Assembly: GCF_013760845.1 (NCBI RefSeq)
Contig: NZ_JACDUU010000003.1
Span: forward strand, 118,509 to 182,508
DNA length: 64,000 nucleotides
Reading direction: 5' to 3'
From: [Anoxybacillus] calidus
GTDB lineage: Bacteria; Bacillota; Bacilli; Bacillales; Anoxybacillaceae
In this document: piece by piece, positions 18,187 through 26,788 of the stretch
How the letters are laid out: the number at the start of each line of letters is the position of its first letter
Numbering within the stretch: position 1 is the first letter of the stretch
Notes under the pieces: generated by a model
What the model was told of the DNA's origin: nothing
Databases searched by the model: none
The model's input: only the letters and a program-made list of their open reading frames with translations
Made by a program: the position numbers and the translations under genes

Positions 18187-18941
18187 TGACAAAGAGAGTA
18201 TGGTCGACCATGAAGAAAGAGAAATATTTAGGCGTATATGTATCGACATTAAACTATGACGAGATTATCGCTGATTTAAAAACGCGAATGGCAGCAGGGG
18301 AAAAATCGACGATTATTGCCGTCAATCCCGAAAAATTAATCGCTGCCGGCAAAGATGAATCAGTAAAGGAACTCATTAACTCGGCAACATACCAAATCCC
18401 TGATGGTATTGGGGTAGTGCTTGCTTCTAAATTAAAGGGCGGAAGCATTAAATCCCGCGTCACAGGGATTGATATGATGGAGCGGTTAATTCAATTTGCC
18501 GCTCAGGAAAATCACCGCGTGTTTTTATATGGTGCGAAAGAAGAAGTAGTGAAAAAGGCGAAAGAAAATCTTGAAGCGAAATACCCTGGACTGCAAATTG
18601 CCGGCTATTCAAACGGCTATGTTCAAGACCATGAAGCTCTTGTCAAGAAAATCAATGACTCGGGAGCAGACATCTTGTTTGTGGCGCTTGGAAGCCCGCG
18701 TCAAGAGCTATGGATTAAAAAATATATGAACGATTTGAATGTAAAAGTATTCCAAGGTGTCGGCGGAAGCTTTGATGTGTTTGCCGGACACGTCAAACGC
18801 GCTCCAAAATTATTCCGCAACCTTGGCTTAGAATGGTTTTACCGATTAATTACCGATCCAAAACGGTTCAAACGGCAGCTTGCCTTGCCGCACTTTTTAT
18901 GGAAAATCTTATTTGAAAAATCATCTTCATCCAAAGCGTAG
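18186..18941 (+). CDS. tagA: WecG/TagA/CpsF family glycosyltransferase
   Basis: A 251-residue transferase of the family that adds ManNAc (TagA) or ManNAcA (WecG) to GlcNAc-PP-undecaprenol, the product of TagO, whose gene is at 43804. Family signatures are TIIAVNPEKLI near 40, a PDGIGVV block, FLYGAKEEV and ADILFVALGSPRQELW near 160, and VGGSFDVFAG. Its ATG overlaps the dehydrogenase stop by one base; a second in-frame ATG at 18210 is possible but lacks a better ribosome site. A strong hairpin and a separate gene follow. With WecC upstream, WecG-like use of UDP-ManNAcA is as likely as TagA activity. Confidence 0.88.
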   Translation: MTKRVWSTMKKEKYLGVYVSTLNYDEIIADLKTRMAAGEKSTIIAVNPEKLIAAGKDESVKELINSATYQIPDGIGVVLASKLKGGSIKSRVTGIDMMERLIQFAAQENHRVFLYGAKEEVVKKAKENLEAKYPGLQIAGYSNGYVQDHEALVKKINDSGADILFVALGSPRQELWIKKYMNDLNVKVFQGVGGSFDVFAGHVKRAPKLFRNLGLEWFYRLITDPKRFKRQLALPHFLWKILFEKSSSSKA

Positions 18942-18953
18942 GCTTTGTAAAGA

Positions 18954-18992
18954 GGTTACCGGGACATTCAAATCGGTTATGTTCCGGTAGCC
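18954..18992 (+). other. Strong intergenic RNA hairpin without T-tract
   Basis: A 14-bp stem, 18954-18967 with 18979-18992, contains two G.U pairs and closes an 11-base loop. No T run follows, so it is unlikely to be a simple terminator. It lies between the TagA-like gene and the next glycosyltransferase. Confidence 0.6.
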
Positions 18993-19037
18993 GGACCATT
19001 TAAGAAAAATTCATTCAAGCTGCAAGGGGAGATTCGT

Positions 19038-20147
19038 TTGAAAGTTCTTCATGTTATTAGTGGCGGTGAAACGGGCGGGTCTCGAAAACACGTTGTTACG
19101 CTGTTATCGAAATTTCCAAAAGAAACGGCGACCCTCGTTGTCTTTCAGGAAGGCCCGTTGGCGAAAGAAGCGCGGGAACATAACATCGATGTCCATCTTC
19201 TTTCACAAACGTCCCGTTATGATTTGTCTATCTTAAACAGGCTCGTCGAGTTTATTAAAAAGGGCGGCTATGATCTGTTACATACGCATGGTCCAAGAGC
19301 CAACTTATACGGTGCGTTAATCAAAAATAAAATCGGGATTCCTTGGATAACAACCATTCATAGTGACCCGCGGCTTGATTTTATGAAGTCTGGAATAAAA
19401 GGCTTCCTTTTTACCAAGCTGAATCTTTGGGCTTTAAAAAAAATCGATTATTTTTTTGCCGTGTCAGAACGGTTTAAAGAGAATCTCGTTGCTCTTGGCA
19501 TTCCTAAAGAACAGGTGAAAACGATTTACAATGGAATTGATTTTTGCCAATTCCCTTCTGAACATGCCTTAAAACGGCTTGATATTGGTGTGAATGAAGA
19601 CGATTTTGTTATTGCCATGGTGGCAAGATTGCATCCGATTAAAGGGCATATGCTTGTGTTTGAAGCAATCAAAGCGTTAAACCGCCCTGATATGAAGCTG
19701 TTAGTGGTTGGAAACGGTCCCCTTGAGCAAGAATTGGAAAGCAAAGTAGCCGAGCTTCAATTGGAAGATCAAGTAAAATTTCTTGGATTCCGTCAGGATG
19801 TCGATGCCATTTATTCGTTATCGGATGTCGCGCTCATGGCTTCTTACAGCGAAAGCTTTCCTTTAGCTTTGCTTGAAGCAGCGAATCAACACATTCCTGT
19901 TATTTCAACCGATGTCGGCGGAGTCAGCCAATTAATTGCAGATGACCATATGGGCTGGATTGTCCCGGTCGGCGATAGCAAGGCGCTTGCCGATGCAATC
20001 GAGCAAGCATATGAAAAAAAGCAAAGTCAAGAGTTGAAAAAGATGGGACAGGCTTTATACCAATACGCTTCCACTCATTTTTCATTGGATCGTTTGTACG
20101 AAGAAACAGTTGCAACTTATGAATATGTACTGGAAATAAAAAAATAA
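19038..20147 (+). CDS. GT4 family glycosyltransferase
   Basis: A 369-residue GT-B glycosyltransferase. The start is TTG 19038 with AAGGGGAGA at 19024-19032. The N-terminal domain starts VLHVISGGETGGSRKHV, the acceptor-side glycine-rich loop. The donor domain has MVARLHPIKGH near 198 and ESFPLALLEAAN near 280, the EX7E motif. It is likely part of the wall-polymer gene set, since it lies between the TagA-like transferase and the Wzy-like membrane protein. A weak hairpin (GTTTAC / GTAAAC arms around 20160-20200) with a T run stands before the next gene. Sugar specificity is not deducible. Confidence 0.87.
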   Translation: MKVLHVISGGETGGSRKHVVTLLSKFPKETATLVVFQEGPLAKEAREHNIDVHLLSQTSRYDLSILNRLVEFIKKGGYDLLHTHGPRANLYGALIKNKIGIPWITTIHSDPRLDFMKSGIKGFLFTKLNLWALKKIDYFFAVSERFKENLVALGIPKEQVKTIYNGIDFCQFPSEHALKRLDIGVNEDDFVIAMVARLHPIKGHMLVFEAIKALNRPDMKLLVVGNGPLEQELESKVAELQLEDQVKFLGFRQDVDAIYSLSDVALMASYSESFPLALLEAANQHIPVISTDVGGVSQLIADDHMGWIVPVGDSKALADAIEQAYEKKQSQELKKMGQALYQYASTHFSLDRLYEETVATYEYVLEIKK

Positions 20148-20230
20148 AAAACAACCCTTGTTTACGTGAAAACTCTTATGGTAATCTACCACATGTAAAC
20201 TTGCAACTTTTTTTAAAAGGAGTTTAAATC

Positions 20231-21640
20231 ATGCGTTTACAGAATAATTTGACCTATTACGCTGTGATTTTGTCATTGTTTTTCGTTCCGCTTGTTGCCT
20301 ATAAAACTTATATCGGTCCCTTGCCACTATCGATTGAGGTTGTGACGATTCCTCTTTTAACTGTTGCGGCTGTAAGCGACTATTTGCGAAAGAGAATTAC
20401 GCTGAACGATTTAAACATGAAGCCGATGCTGGCTGCCTTCCTTTTGTTTTTCGTGATTGGAGCCATTTCTCTTGTTAAGGCAGTGAGCCTCGCTCCAGGA
20501 ATGATGGAGCTCGCCCGCTATCTTTCCTATGTTGTATTGTTTACGATTGTCGTAAAAGTCAAATTTACTCGTGAACAATATCTCAACTTTGCTAAAGTAT
20601 TTGGCGCCTCTGTCGCCATTGTCGGCATTTACGGCGTTGTGCAATATATTTTTGGAATTTCTCTCAACACAGCAGGTTTATATGCATTAAAAGAGGCAAA
20701 GGGACGTGTAGACTCAACATTAATTAACCCGAACTATTATGCTTCGTTTTTAAACTTGGTTATTCCAACATTAGTATTGTTAGCGGTCGTTTATTTTAAA
20801 GACAAAAAAGCACAATTATTGATGTTCGCGTTCTATGGAATTTATGTCGTTAACTTAATTTTGACGTATACGAGAGCAGCTTGGGTGACAATGGCCTGCG
20901 GTTTCATTTTAATGGTAATGCTTATTCCGAAAGATTTCATTAAAAATGCTTTGCGGCCGCATATTTTGCTTTCATTTGTCGCTCTTATGACCATCGTCTA
21001 CTTTATGCCAGATGTTCAGTCTCGGACATCTTCAGCGATTTATGCGATGGAAAAGCTGGTAGTCAGCAATCTTCCGTTCCATGTTGCTAGCGGTGACAAC
21101 TCACAAGAAGAAGATCAGGGCGGATTATTTGAGGATGAACAGGATGAAGACGAAGAGGAAAACGCGCAAGATGCAGCAACGACGAATCGCGCCGTTGTCT
21201 CCCGTGTAACGCTATGGAAAACCGGCTGGGTGATGTTAAAAGAAAACCCAGTGCTTGGTGTTGGTATGGGGAATTACCTCGTCAGATATAAAGAATATGT
21301 AACGAAATATCCGGAGTTGTATATTGGACACGACCAGTACTCCGTCCATAACTCCTATTTAAAAGTTGGTGCTGAAACAGGCTTCATCGGTCTTGCGGCG
21401 TTTCTTCTTGTTTACATTGTCTATTATCTATACATTATCCGCTTGTACTTTGCTGCGCAAAACCGCTTAAGCAAGGTGCTCGCTATCGGCCTGATTGTCG
21501 GCAGCTTGACGTTTATGGTGCAAAATTTATCTAACAATCTCATTTTTATTCCACAGCTAAATACGGTCTTCTGGCTTGTATCTGGCTTAGTCATCGCTTT
21601 CTTACACCAAAACCAAGAACAATCTATCAGCATGCGGTAA
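20231..21640 (+). CDS. O-antigen ligase/polymerase-like membrane protein (Wzy_C family)
   Basis: A 469-residue integral membrane protein with about 12 hydrophobic segments. The Wzy_C-type region includes TRAAWVTMACG near 213 and a large extracytoplasmic loop ending in WVMLKENPVLGVGMGNY and SVHNSYLKVGAETG. Such proteins polymerise or transfer lipid-linked glycans outside the membrane; TuaE in B. subtilis is a comparable protein. Before the large loop lies an unusual acidic stretch (about residues 290-317) with more than a dozen Asp/Glu. It closes the plus-strand polymer gene run and ends inside an intrinsic terminator. Confidence 0.83.
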   Translation: MRLQNNLTYYAVILSLFFVPLVAYKTYIGPLPLSIEVVTIPLLTVAAVSDYLRKRITLNDLNMKPMLAAFLLFFVIGAISLVKAVSLAPGMMELARYLSYVVLFTIVVKVKFTREQYLNFAKVFGASVAIVGIYGVVQYIFGISLNTAGLYALKEAKGRVDSTLINPNYYASFLNLVIPTLVLLAVVYFKDKKAQLLMFAFYGIYVVNLILTYTRAAWVTMACGFILMVMLIPKDFIKNALRPHILLSFVALMTIVYFMPDVQSRTSSAIYAMEKLVVSNLPFHVASGDNSQEEDQGGLFEDEQDEDEEENAQDAATTNRAVVSRVTLWKTGWVMLKENPVLGVGMGNYLVRYKEYVTKYPELYIGHDQYSVHNSYLKVGAETGFIGLAAFLLVYIVYYLYIIRLYFAAQNRLSKVLAIGLIVGSLTFMVQNLSNNLIFIPQLNTVFWLVSGLVIAFLHQNQEQSISMR

Positions 21641-21661
21641 ATGAACCGCATGCTTTTTTGT
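21630..21661 (+). terminator. Intrinsic terminator overlapping the stop codon of the Wzy-like gene
   Basis: Stem 21630-21638 / 21645-21653 (GCATGCGGT) followed by TTTTTTG and more T; the stop TAA is at the loop side of the left arm. Confidence 0.85.
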
Positions 21662-21917
21662 TTTTATGTAGTTACAAAAAATTTAAATGTGAAACCTTTG
21701 CTTACATTGGATCGTTTAATGATATAGAAGCAGAGGGTTTATTCTCTAATATGAAATAGTGGATTTGTAGAAATTAAATAATTTGATTTATTTTGATTTG
21801 TTTATATAATAAAAAAGTGATAATTATTTACTATAGAGGGAAATAAGTGTTTATCAACCTAAAAAATGTTTTATTTGTATAAAAACACTTAGTTCACGAG
21901 AATTTTGTAAAAAATAG

Positions 21918-21945
21918 TTGAAAAATCCTGCGGTTTTGATAGAAT
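21918..21945 (+). promoter_or_regulatory. Predicted distal S-layer promoter (extended -10)
   Basis: TTGAAA (21918-21923), a 16-bp spacer and TAGAAT (21940-21945) with TG two bases upstream of the -10. This gives a leader of about 290 bases, a length seen in other S-layer genes, where it aids message stability. The about 600 bases from 21641 to 22243 hold no gene; this promoter and the next are what I see there. Confidence 0.55.
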
Positions 21946-22173
21946 AGAAGACGAGCTTGGGAGTTCTAATTATTTCTATTGCAGGGGAATATTCTACAAT
22001 TTGTTATAAATGCTTTTATGAGTCATTTTATGGAATCTTTATGGAGGACCCAACATACATACTATTTTGGGGAGTTTTTTACGTCTTTTGTCCTAAAAAG
22101 ATTTTCATGAAAATGATTCATAGATAGGGACTTCTACTCAACTCCTAATCTCAGTTAATTGATCGATGGTACT

Positions 22174-22202
22174 TTGATACCCTCGATTTATTATATTATT
22201 AT
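22174..22202 (+). promoter_or_regulatory. Predicted proximal S-layer promoter
   Basis: TTGATA (22174-22179), a 17-bp spacer and TATTAT (22197-22202), followed after 22 bases by the ribosome site GGGGAGG (22229-22235) and ATG 22244. Confidence 0.5.
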
Positions 22203-22243
22203 AGAAATTTAGAAATATATACAAAACGGGGAGGAAAACTTAC

Positions 22244-25156
22244 ATGGCTTATCAACCTAAGTCTTATCGCAAATTCGTTGCTACTACAGCAACAGCTGCC
22301 GTTGTAGCATCTGCTTTAGCTCCTGTAGCATCTGCTGCAAGCTTCACAGATGTACCGGCTTCTTACCAAACAGAAGTTGATTTCATCGTTTCTCAAGGTA
22401 TCGCAAGCGGTATCAGCGAAACAAAATTCGGTACTGATCTTTCAATCAAACGCGCTGACGCTGCAGTTATGATCGCACGTGCGCTTAAACTTGACACAGC
22501 TTCTGCTCCAGACGCTGGTTTCACAGATGTTCCTGAGCGTGCAAAAGGTGCAGTTAATGCGCTTAAAGCAGCTGGAATCATCAACGGTAAAACTGCAACT
22601 ACATTCGGTTCTGACGAGCCAATGACTCGCGCGGAAATGGCAAAAGTTATCGCGCTTGCGTTCAAATTAGAAGCAGGCAACACTACTTTACCATTCACTG
22701 ACGTAAGCAAAACATTCGAAACTTACGTAAAAGCACTTTACGCAAACAACATCACTCAAGGTGTATCTGCTACTGAATTCGGTTCTAACAAAGAAATCAA
22801 ACGCGGTGACTTCGCGAAGTTCTTATACAGAGCGATGAACCTTCAACCAGCAGAAGCTAAAGTTGTAAGTGTAAGTGCGATTAACTCTAAAAGCCTAAAA
22901 GTTGAATTCAACAAAGCTGTTGATCCTGCAAAAGCTAAGTTCGAAGTGAAAAAAGCAGGTATTACTGTCAACGTTTCTAAAGTTACTTTTGCTGATGACA
23001 ACAAATCTGCTACACTAGAACTTTCAACAAAATTAACAAAAGGTGAATATACAGTTAATGTAACAGGTGTTGCGGACGAAGTTCTTACAAAATCTGCTCA
23101 AGTAGAAGATGAAAAGGTAGCATCTATTGAAATTCTATCTGACGTGGCAGTTGTAGATAACACTACATCTCCTACACAAGCAACAGTTGCTTACCAAGTG
23201 AAGAACCAATATGGTGAAGATATCACAAAAACAACTTCTCTAACTACAAATGATCCAGCACGTATTACTGCTGCTAATGGGGTCGTTACTATTACTTTAG
23301 CAAGTGGTGCTAAAGTTGGAGATAAACTTCCATTAACTCTTATTCACGTCGACAGTGCAACAACAGCAAGTCAAGTAGTTACGTTATCTGCAGCATCGAC
23401 AGTTTCTGATGTAGCGATATCTGGAATTTACAACAAAGATGGTAAACAATTAAATGAAGATTCTGATCTCTCAACTGATAGTTTCTATTTACTTGTTGAT
23501 TTAAAAGATCAATACGGCAATACAATCACAAACGAAAGCCTTGCTGAGGCTGGTCTCATCAAAGCTCAATCTAATCCTACTGTTGTCGGAACTGCTGGTT
23601 CTGGAAATAATGTTGATTTAACTACATTAACTATTGATGGAAAACAAAGATTAGGATTAAAACTTACGGGACCGGTTCAAGCTGGAGAAAATCAAGTAAC
23701 TTTAATTTCAGCTACTTCAGGTAAAAGTGCAACATATAAAATTAATGTTGCTGAAACAACTAGAACGGATGCAGTTACTTTATCTGCACCAGCAATTGCT
23801 GTAGCGGGTGAAGATATCTTTGTACCAGCAACTGTTCTTGATAAAGATGGAAAAGCTATTACAGATACGAAAGTATTGAATGATGCTACTAAAGGTGTTA
23901 AAGTTTCTTATAATGGTAGCCCAATTTCAAATGCTTTCGTAATAAAAGACAATAATGTTTATGTGAAAATTCCTGCTACAAGTGTAACTACTGACGGTGT
24001 TTTCCCACTCGTTGCTCAATCTTCAACTTACAAAGTAGCAACATTAACGTTAAATGTTAAGAAAGCTGCAGAGCCTACAGTTATTCGTGGATTAAAATCT
24101 ACTGTAAGCTCAACATTAAAAGCTGGTACTAATAAACAAATAGATGTAAGTGATTTAGTGATTGAAGACCAATACGGACGTGTAATGGATTCTGCAAAAG
24201 TAAAAGCTGGTTTAACTGGCGGTAAGAAAATCGTTGTAAAAGACGTAGATACTAACTCTAATGTAGTGACATTTGTAGGCGATATTACTTCATCTACTAC
24301 TGCAACTCTGACTGCAGGAAGTACTAACGGAACCGAAAAATTACAATTTGTACTTAACGATGGTACAAAGGATATTCTAAGCAGCACTGCTGAAGTAACA
24401 TTCCGAGTAACGGATGGATCTGAATATGTTTCATATCAAATGGATGATATTGGAACTGTTTACGATGAAGCTGGAGCTTCAAAATCTGATAACAATGCTT
24501 ACGACAAAGAAATTAAAGTATACGGTGTACTTGCTGATGGAAGTAAAGTTCAGCTTGATCCGACAGAATACACTGTAAAATCTTCTCTAGCTGACTTAGC
24601 TACTGATGCAGCTGATGGAGTAATTGATACTGTAAATGGTGGAACACCTTATTCACCAACTTACCCATCGAATCCTGCAGCAGATGTCAAAGAAGAAACA
24701 TTAACAGTAACAATTAATGCAACTGGTCAAGAATTTACTAAAACTATTACATTCTCAAAGGTTGCTCCTAAAGCAACTGCAGTGAAAGTAGTAGACACTA
24801 CTGATGTCAAAGATGATGCTCTAACAAGCATCACATATAAACCATCTGTTGATAGCGACGCTACTTTCTCGATTGCTGATTTAACTACAGGTTCTTCTAC
24901 AGGTTATAACCTAGTGGTGACTGACCAATATGGTGTATCTGTAGTAGCAACTTCTACTGGAGTTACATTCCCAGATACAACGGCTGTCGTAGCTCCAACA
25001 TTAACAATTGTTCCAGTAAAAGGATCAATTAAAATTACAGATAATGGTCTTGCAACAGCTACAGTTGATAAAACATCAGTTCAAGCTGGAGAAGAGTTTG
25101 ATGTAACTATCAACGCTGGTGGATCTAAAACAACTGTAAGAGTAGTGGCTGAGTAA
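22244..25156 (+). CDS. Main S-layer protein (SbsB-type N-terminus, three SLH domains)
   Basis: A 970-residue secreted protein expected to form the paracrystalline surface lattice. Residues 1-31 are a signal peptide (starts MAYQPKSYRKF, ends VASA) that from memory is almost identical to that of G. stearothermophilus SbsB. Three SLH repeats (about 32-205) bind the pyruvylated wall polymer. An SbsA-type Ig-like domain follows (about 205-275); the remaining 700 residues are Thr/Ser/Val-rich beta sandwich modules with repeated VxDQYG motifs, and there is no Cys. Two predicted promoters, a strong ribosome site, highly uniform codon use in the N-terminal part and a strong terminator fit very high expression. 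secA2/slaP at 40-43 kb probably serve its secretion. Confidence 0.93.
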   Translation: MAYQPKSYRKFVATTATAAVVASALAPVASAASFTDVPASYQTEVDFIVSQGIASGISETKFGTDLSIKRADAAVMIARALKLDTASAPDAGFTDVPERAKGAVNALKAAGIINGKTATTFGSDEPMTRAEMAKVIALAFKLEAGNTTLPFTDVSKTFETYVKALYANNITQGVSATEFGSNKEIKRGDFAKFLYRAMNLQPAEAKVVSVSAINSKSLKVEFNKAVDPAKAKFEVKKAGITVNVSKVTFADDNKSATLELSTKLTKGEYTVNVTGVADEVLTKSAQVEDEKVASIEILSDVAVVDNTTSPTQATVAYQVKNQYGEDITKTTSLTTNDPARITAANGVVTITLASGAKVGDKLPLTLIHVDSATTASQVVTLSAASTVSDVAISGIYNKDGKQLNEDSDLSTDSFYLLVDLKDQYGNTITNESLAEAGLIKAQSNPTVVGTAGSGNNVDLTTLTIDGKQRLGLKLTGPVQAGENQVTLISATSGKSATYKINVAETTRTDAVTLSAPAIAVAGEDIFVPATVLDKDGKAITDTKVLNDATKGVKVSYNGSPISNAFVIKDNNVYVKIPATSVTTDGVFPLVAQSSTYKVATLTLNVKKAAEPTVIRGLKSTVSSTLKAGTNKQIDVSDLVIEDQYGRVMDSAKVKAGLTGGKKIVVKDVDTNSNVVTFVGDITSSTTATLTAGSTNGTEKLQFVLNDGTKDILSSTAEVTFRVTDGSEYVSYQMDDIGTVYDEAGASKSDNNAYDKEIKVYGVLADGSKVQLDPTEYTVKSSLADLATDAADGVIDTVNGGTPYSPTYPSNPAADVKEETLTVTINATGQEFTKTITFSKVAPKATAVKVVDTTDVKDDALTSITYKPSVDSDATFSIADLTTGSSTGYNLVVTDQYGVSVVATSTGVTFPDTTAVVAPTLTIVPVKGSIKITDNGLATATVDKTSVQAGEEFDVTINAGGSKTTVRVVAE

Positions 25157-25182
25157 AGACATATAGCTAGATGCTTGTCATC

Positions 25183-25213
25183 TCTTCAATAGGTGCCTGT
25201 CACCGCTTGAAGA
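25183..25213 (+). repeat. Nested hairpin with GGTG-CCTGT-CACC core
   Basis: Outer arms TCTTCAA (25183-25189) and TTGAAGA (25207-25213) enclose GGTG / CACC arms (25192-25204). It lies between the S-layer stop and its terminator. GGTGCCTGTCACC-like palindromes occur as small repeats in Bacillaceae; here it may protect the 3' end of the message. Confidence 0.5.
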
Positions 25214-25228
25214 TTATCAAAATATGTC

Positions 25229-25267
25229 GAAAAGCTCTGCGGAGAGAAATCTCTGCGGGGCTTTTTT
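25229..25267 (+). terminator. S-layer gene terminator (copy 1 of a duplicated sequence)
   Basis: Stem of 16 bp with G.U pairs (25229-25244 / 25249-25264) and a T6 tract. An almost identical stretch of about 48 bases recurs at 25915-25963. Confidence 0.88.
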
Positions 25268-25383
25268 GTGTGTGTTTTTGATATGTGTGACATCTATATT
25301 TTTTAAATTAATGAATACAACGTTCGTGATTACGAACTAGAATTAAATTGATTGCTTGTTAGAAATATAGAGGAGGTAGAACG

Positions 25384-25890
25384 ATGTCTGAAGAAAAAAA
25401 GGAAAAAGAGAAAAAAATCGGTTGTTTTGGTTGTGGTTGTTTGATTTTTATATTACTCATTCTCTTGGGGAGTTGTACAGCTTTATTTGGAGACAGTGAT
25501 GGTGGCGGAGGTAACGATGATAAGGATGATAAGAAAAAAATGGTGACAGTGGAAGAAAAGGAAAAAGCGGCGTCAACCAAAAACAAAGAGAATGAAAAAA
25601 CACCAGTACCTTTACAAGAAACTAACGAAGAATCTAATATACAGCCAAAGACGTCACCACAATCACAATCCAAATCGTCACCAGCACCACAGCCGAAATC
25701 TCAACCTAAGCCTGAACCGCAGCAACAACCTAAACAAGCTTGCTTAAATATTAAAGGGAACATTTCAAGTTCGGGTGAAAAAATTTACCACTTGCCGGGA
25801 GGACAATTTTACGATAGTACGGAACCAGAAGAAATTTTCTGTACAGAGCAAGAAGCAATCGCTGCTGGCTATAGAAAATCTAAACGTTAA
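25384..25890 (+). CDS. Small membrane-anchored protein with a C-terminal YHLPGG/FCTE module
   Basis: A 168-residue protein with GAGGT before ATG 25384. A Lys/Glu-rich N-terminus precedes one transmembrane or lipoprotein-like segment with a Cys-rich start (about 17-38, CFGCGCLIF). A long low-complexity linker rich in Lys, Glu, Pro, Gln and Ser follows (about 45-122). The last 45 residues hold a compact module with C-x-IKGNIS, YHLPGGQFYD, FCTEQEA and AAGYR; the same module is found at the C-terminus of extracellular thermonuclease-like proteins in Bacillaceae (called sunset domain). Its function is unknown. The gene is framed by two nearly identical terminators. Confidence 0.75.
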   Translation: MSEEKKEKEKKIGCFGCGCLIFILLILLGSCTALFGDSDGGGGNDDKDDKKKMVTVEEKEKAASTKNKENEKTPVPLQETNEESNIQPKTSPQSQSKSSPAPQPKSQPKPEPQQQPKQACLNIKGNISSSGEKIYHLPGGQFYDSTEPEEIFCTEQEAIAAGYRKSKR

Positions 25891-25914
25891 GGATGGCCGT
25901 TCCTGTTACGCTTC

Positions 25915-25968
25915 GAAATATGCCGAAAAGCTCTGCGGAGAGGAATCTCTGCGGGGCTTTTCTTTTTG
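25915..25968 (+). terminator. Intrinsic terminator (copy 2 of the duplicated sequence)
   Basis: Stem and loop nearly identical to the S-layer terminator at 25229-25267, including the preceding AAATATG-CGAAAAGC context; the T tract is interrupted by one C. Confidence 0.85.
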
Positions 25969-26026
25969 CTCAAATCGTATCAACCTTGATTTCACATATA
26001 TTATGATTTTGAACCTATAGTCATAA

Positions 26027-26063
26027 AGCCTCAATTCCTTTCGGGGAATTGGGGCTATTTTTG
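26027..26063 (+). terminator. Second intrinsic terminator, directly before the RadC-like gene
   Basis: Stem 26027-26038 / 26045-26056 (AGCCTCAATTCC with one T.G pair) followed by ATTTTTG. Only 18 bases separate it from the next start codon. Confidence 0.8.
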
Positions 26064-26080
26064 TTTTAGGAGGGAAAAGG

Positions 26081-26560
26081 ATGAGCAAGTATCAAACCAA
26101 CAACCACCAGCAGCTAGAGTTGCTAGAAAGAGAGGTGTCCATTCATGCAGCCAGCGAAGCGCGTCAACATCGGGAGTCTAGCGTGCTGTACAAGGAGCGG
26201 CAAATCAAATCTCTGGAAGATGCGTACAAGCTGCTGAAGCCGTTTCTTGTGGAAGCCGACTGTGAGAAGTTTGTCGTTGTCTGCCTTGATACGAAAAACC
26301 AGCCCGTAGGCAGTCTCAATTCAAGCATCGTGCATCCGAGGGTGATGATAAAGGCTGCCTCGGCTTCTGTCATTGTAGACCATAATCATCCTAGCGGTCA
26401 TTGTGAGTCGTCGAGGGAGGACATTGAAGTAACGAAACGGTTAGTAGAGGCAGGAAGAATCGTTGGAATTGATGTGCTGGGCTATTTGATTGTTTGTCCT
26501 GATGGATATTGTCGTTTAAAGAAAAAAGATACATATAAAAATGTAAATTTCGCAAAATAG
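26081..26560 (+). CDS. RadC-like JAB/JAMM domain protein
   Basis: A 159-residue cytoplasmic protein starting at ATG 26081 after GGAGGG. It matches the C-terminal JAB domain of RadC proteins and lacks the helix-hairpin-helix part of full RadC. The metal motif H-x-H-x7-S-x-x-D is complete (DHNHPSG, then S-x-x-D), and the segment EDIEVTKRLVEAGRIVGIDVLGYL is typical. The usual HPREVFK...AA stretch is about four residues shorter here. Stand-alone RadC-JAB proteins are common in mobile elements and anti-restriction or repair islands; activity is unproven. It follows a terminator immediately, so its promoter is unclear. There is no relation to the surface genes around it. Confidence 0.85.
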   Translation: MSKYQTNNHQQLELLEREVSIHAASEARQHRESSVLYKERQIKSLEDAYKLLKPFLVEADCEKFVVVCLDTKNQPVGSLNSSIVHPRVMIKAASASVIVDHNHPSGHCESSREDIEVTKRLVEAGRIVGIDVLGYLIVCPDGYCRLKKKDTYKNVNFAK

Positions 26561-26711
26561 ATAAAAGAAGGGGAAATAGAAATTTTCTTTTGAGTGTGTT
26601 TCTGTTACATTTGAAAAATACTTTAAGGAAGAATGTTCCGAAATCAAGCGGTTTATTCTCCTTATTTTTATCTTTTCCTAATTAGGCTTTCTCCTATTTT
26701 TTTACCTAAAA

Positions 26712-26738
26712 TTAACATATCATCAATATCCCTATAAT
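26712..26738 (+). promoter_or_regulatory. Predicted promoter of the giant SLH protein
   Basis: TTAACA (26712-26717) and a perfect TATAAT (26733-26738) with a short 15-bp spacer, about 50 bases before the start. Confidence 0.35.
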
Positions 26739-26788
26739 GTAAATTTTGTAATATTTTACATAACTTGATACAAGGAGGGAAGTTGAAA

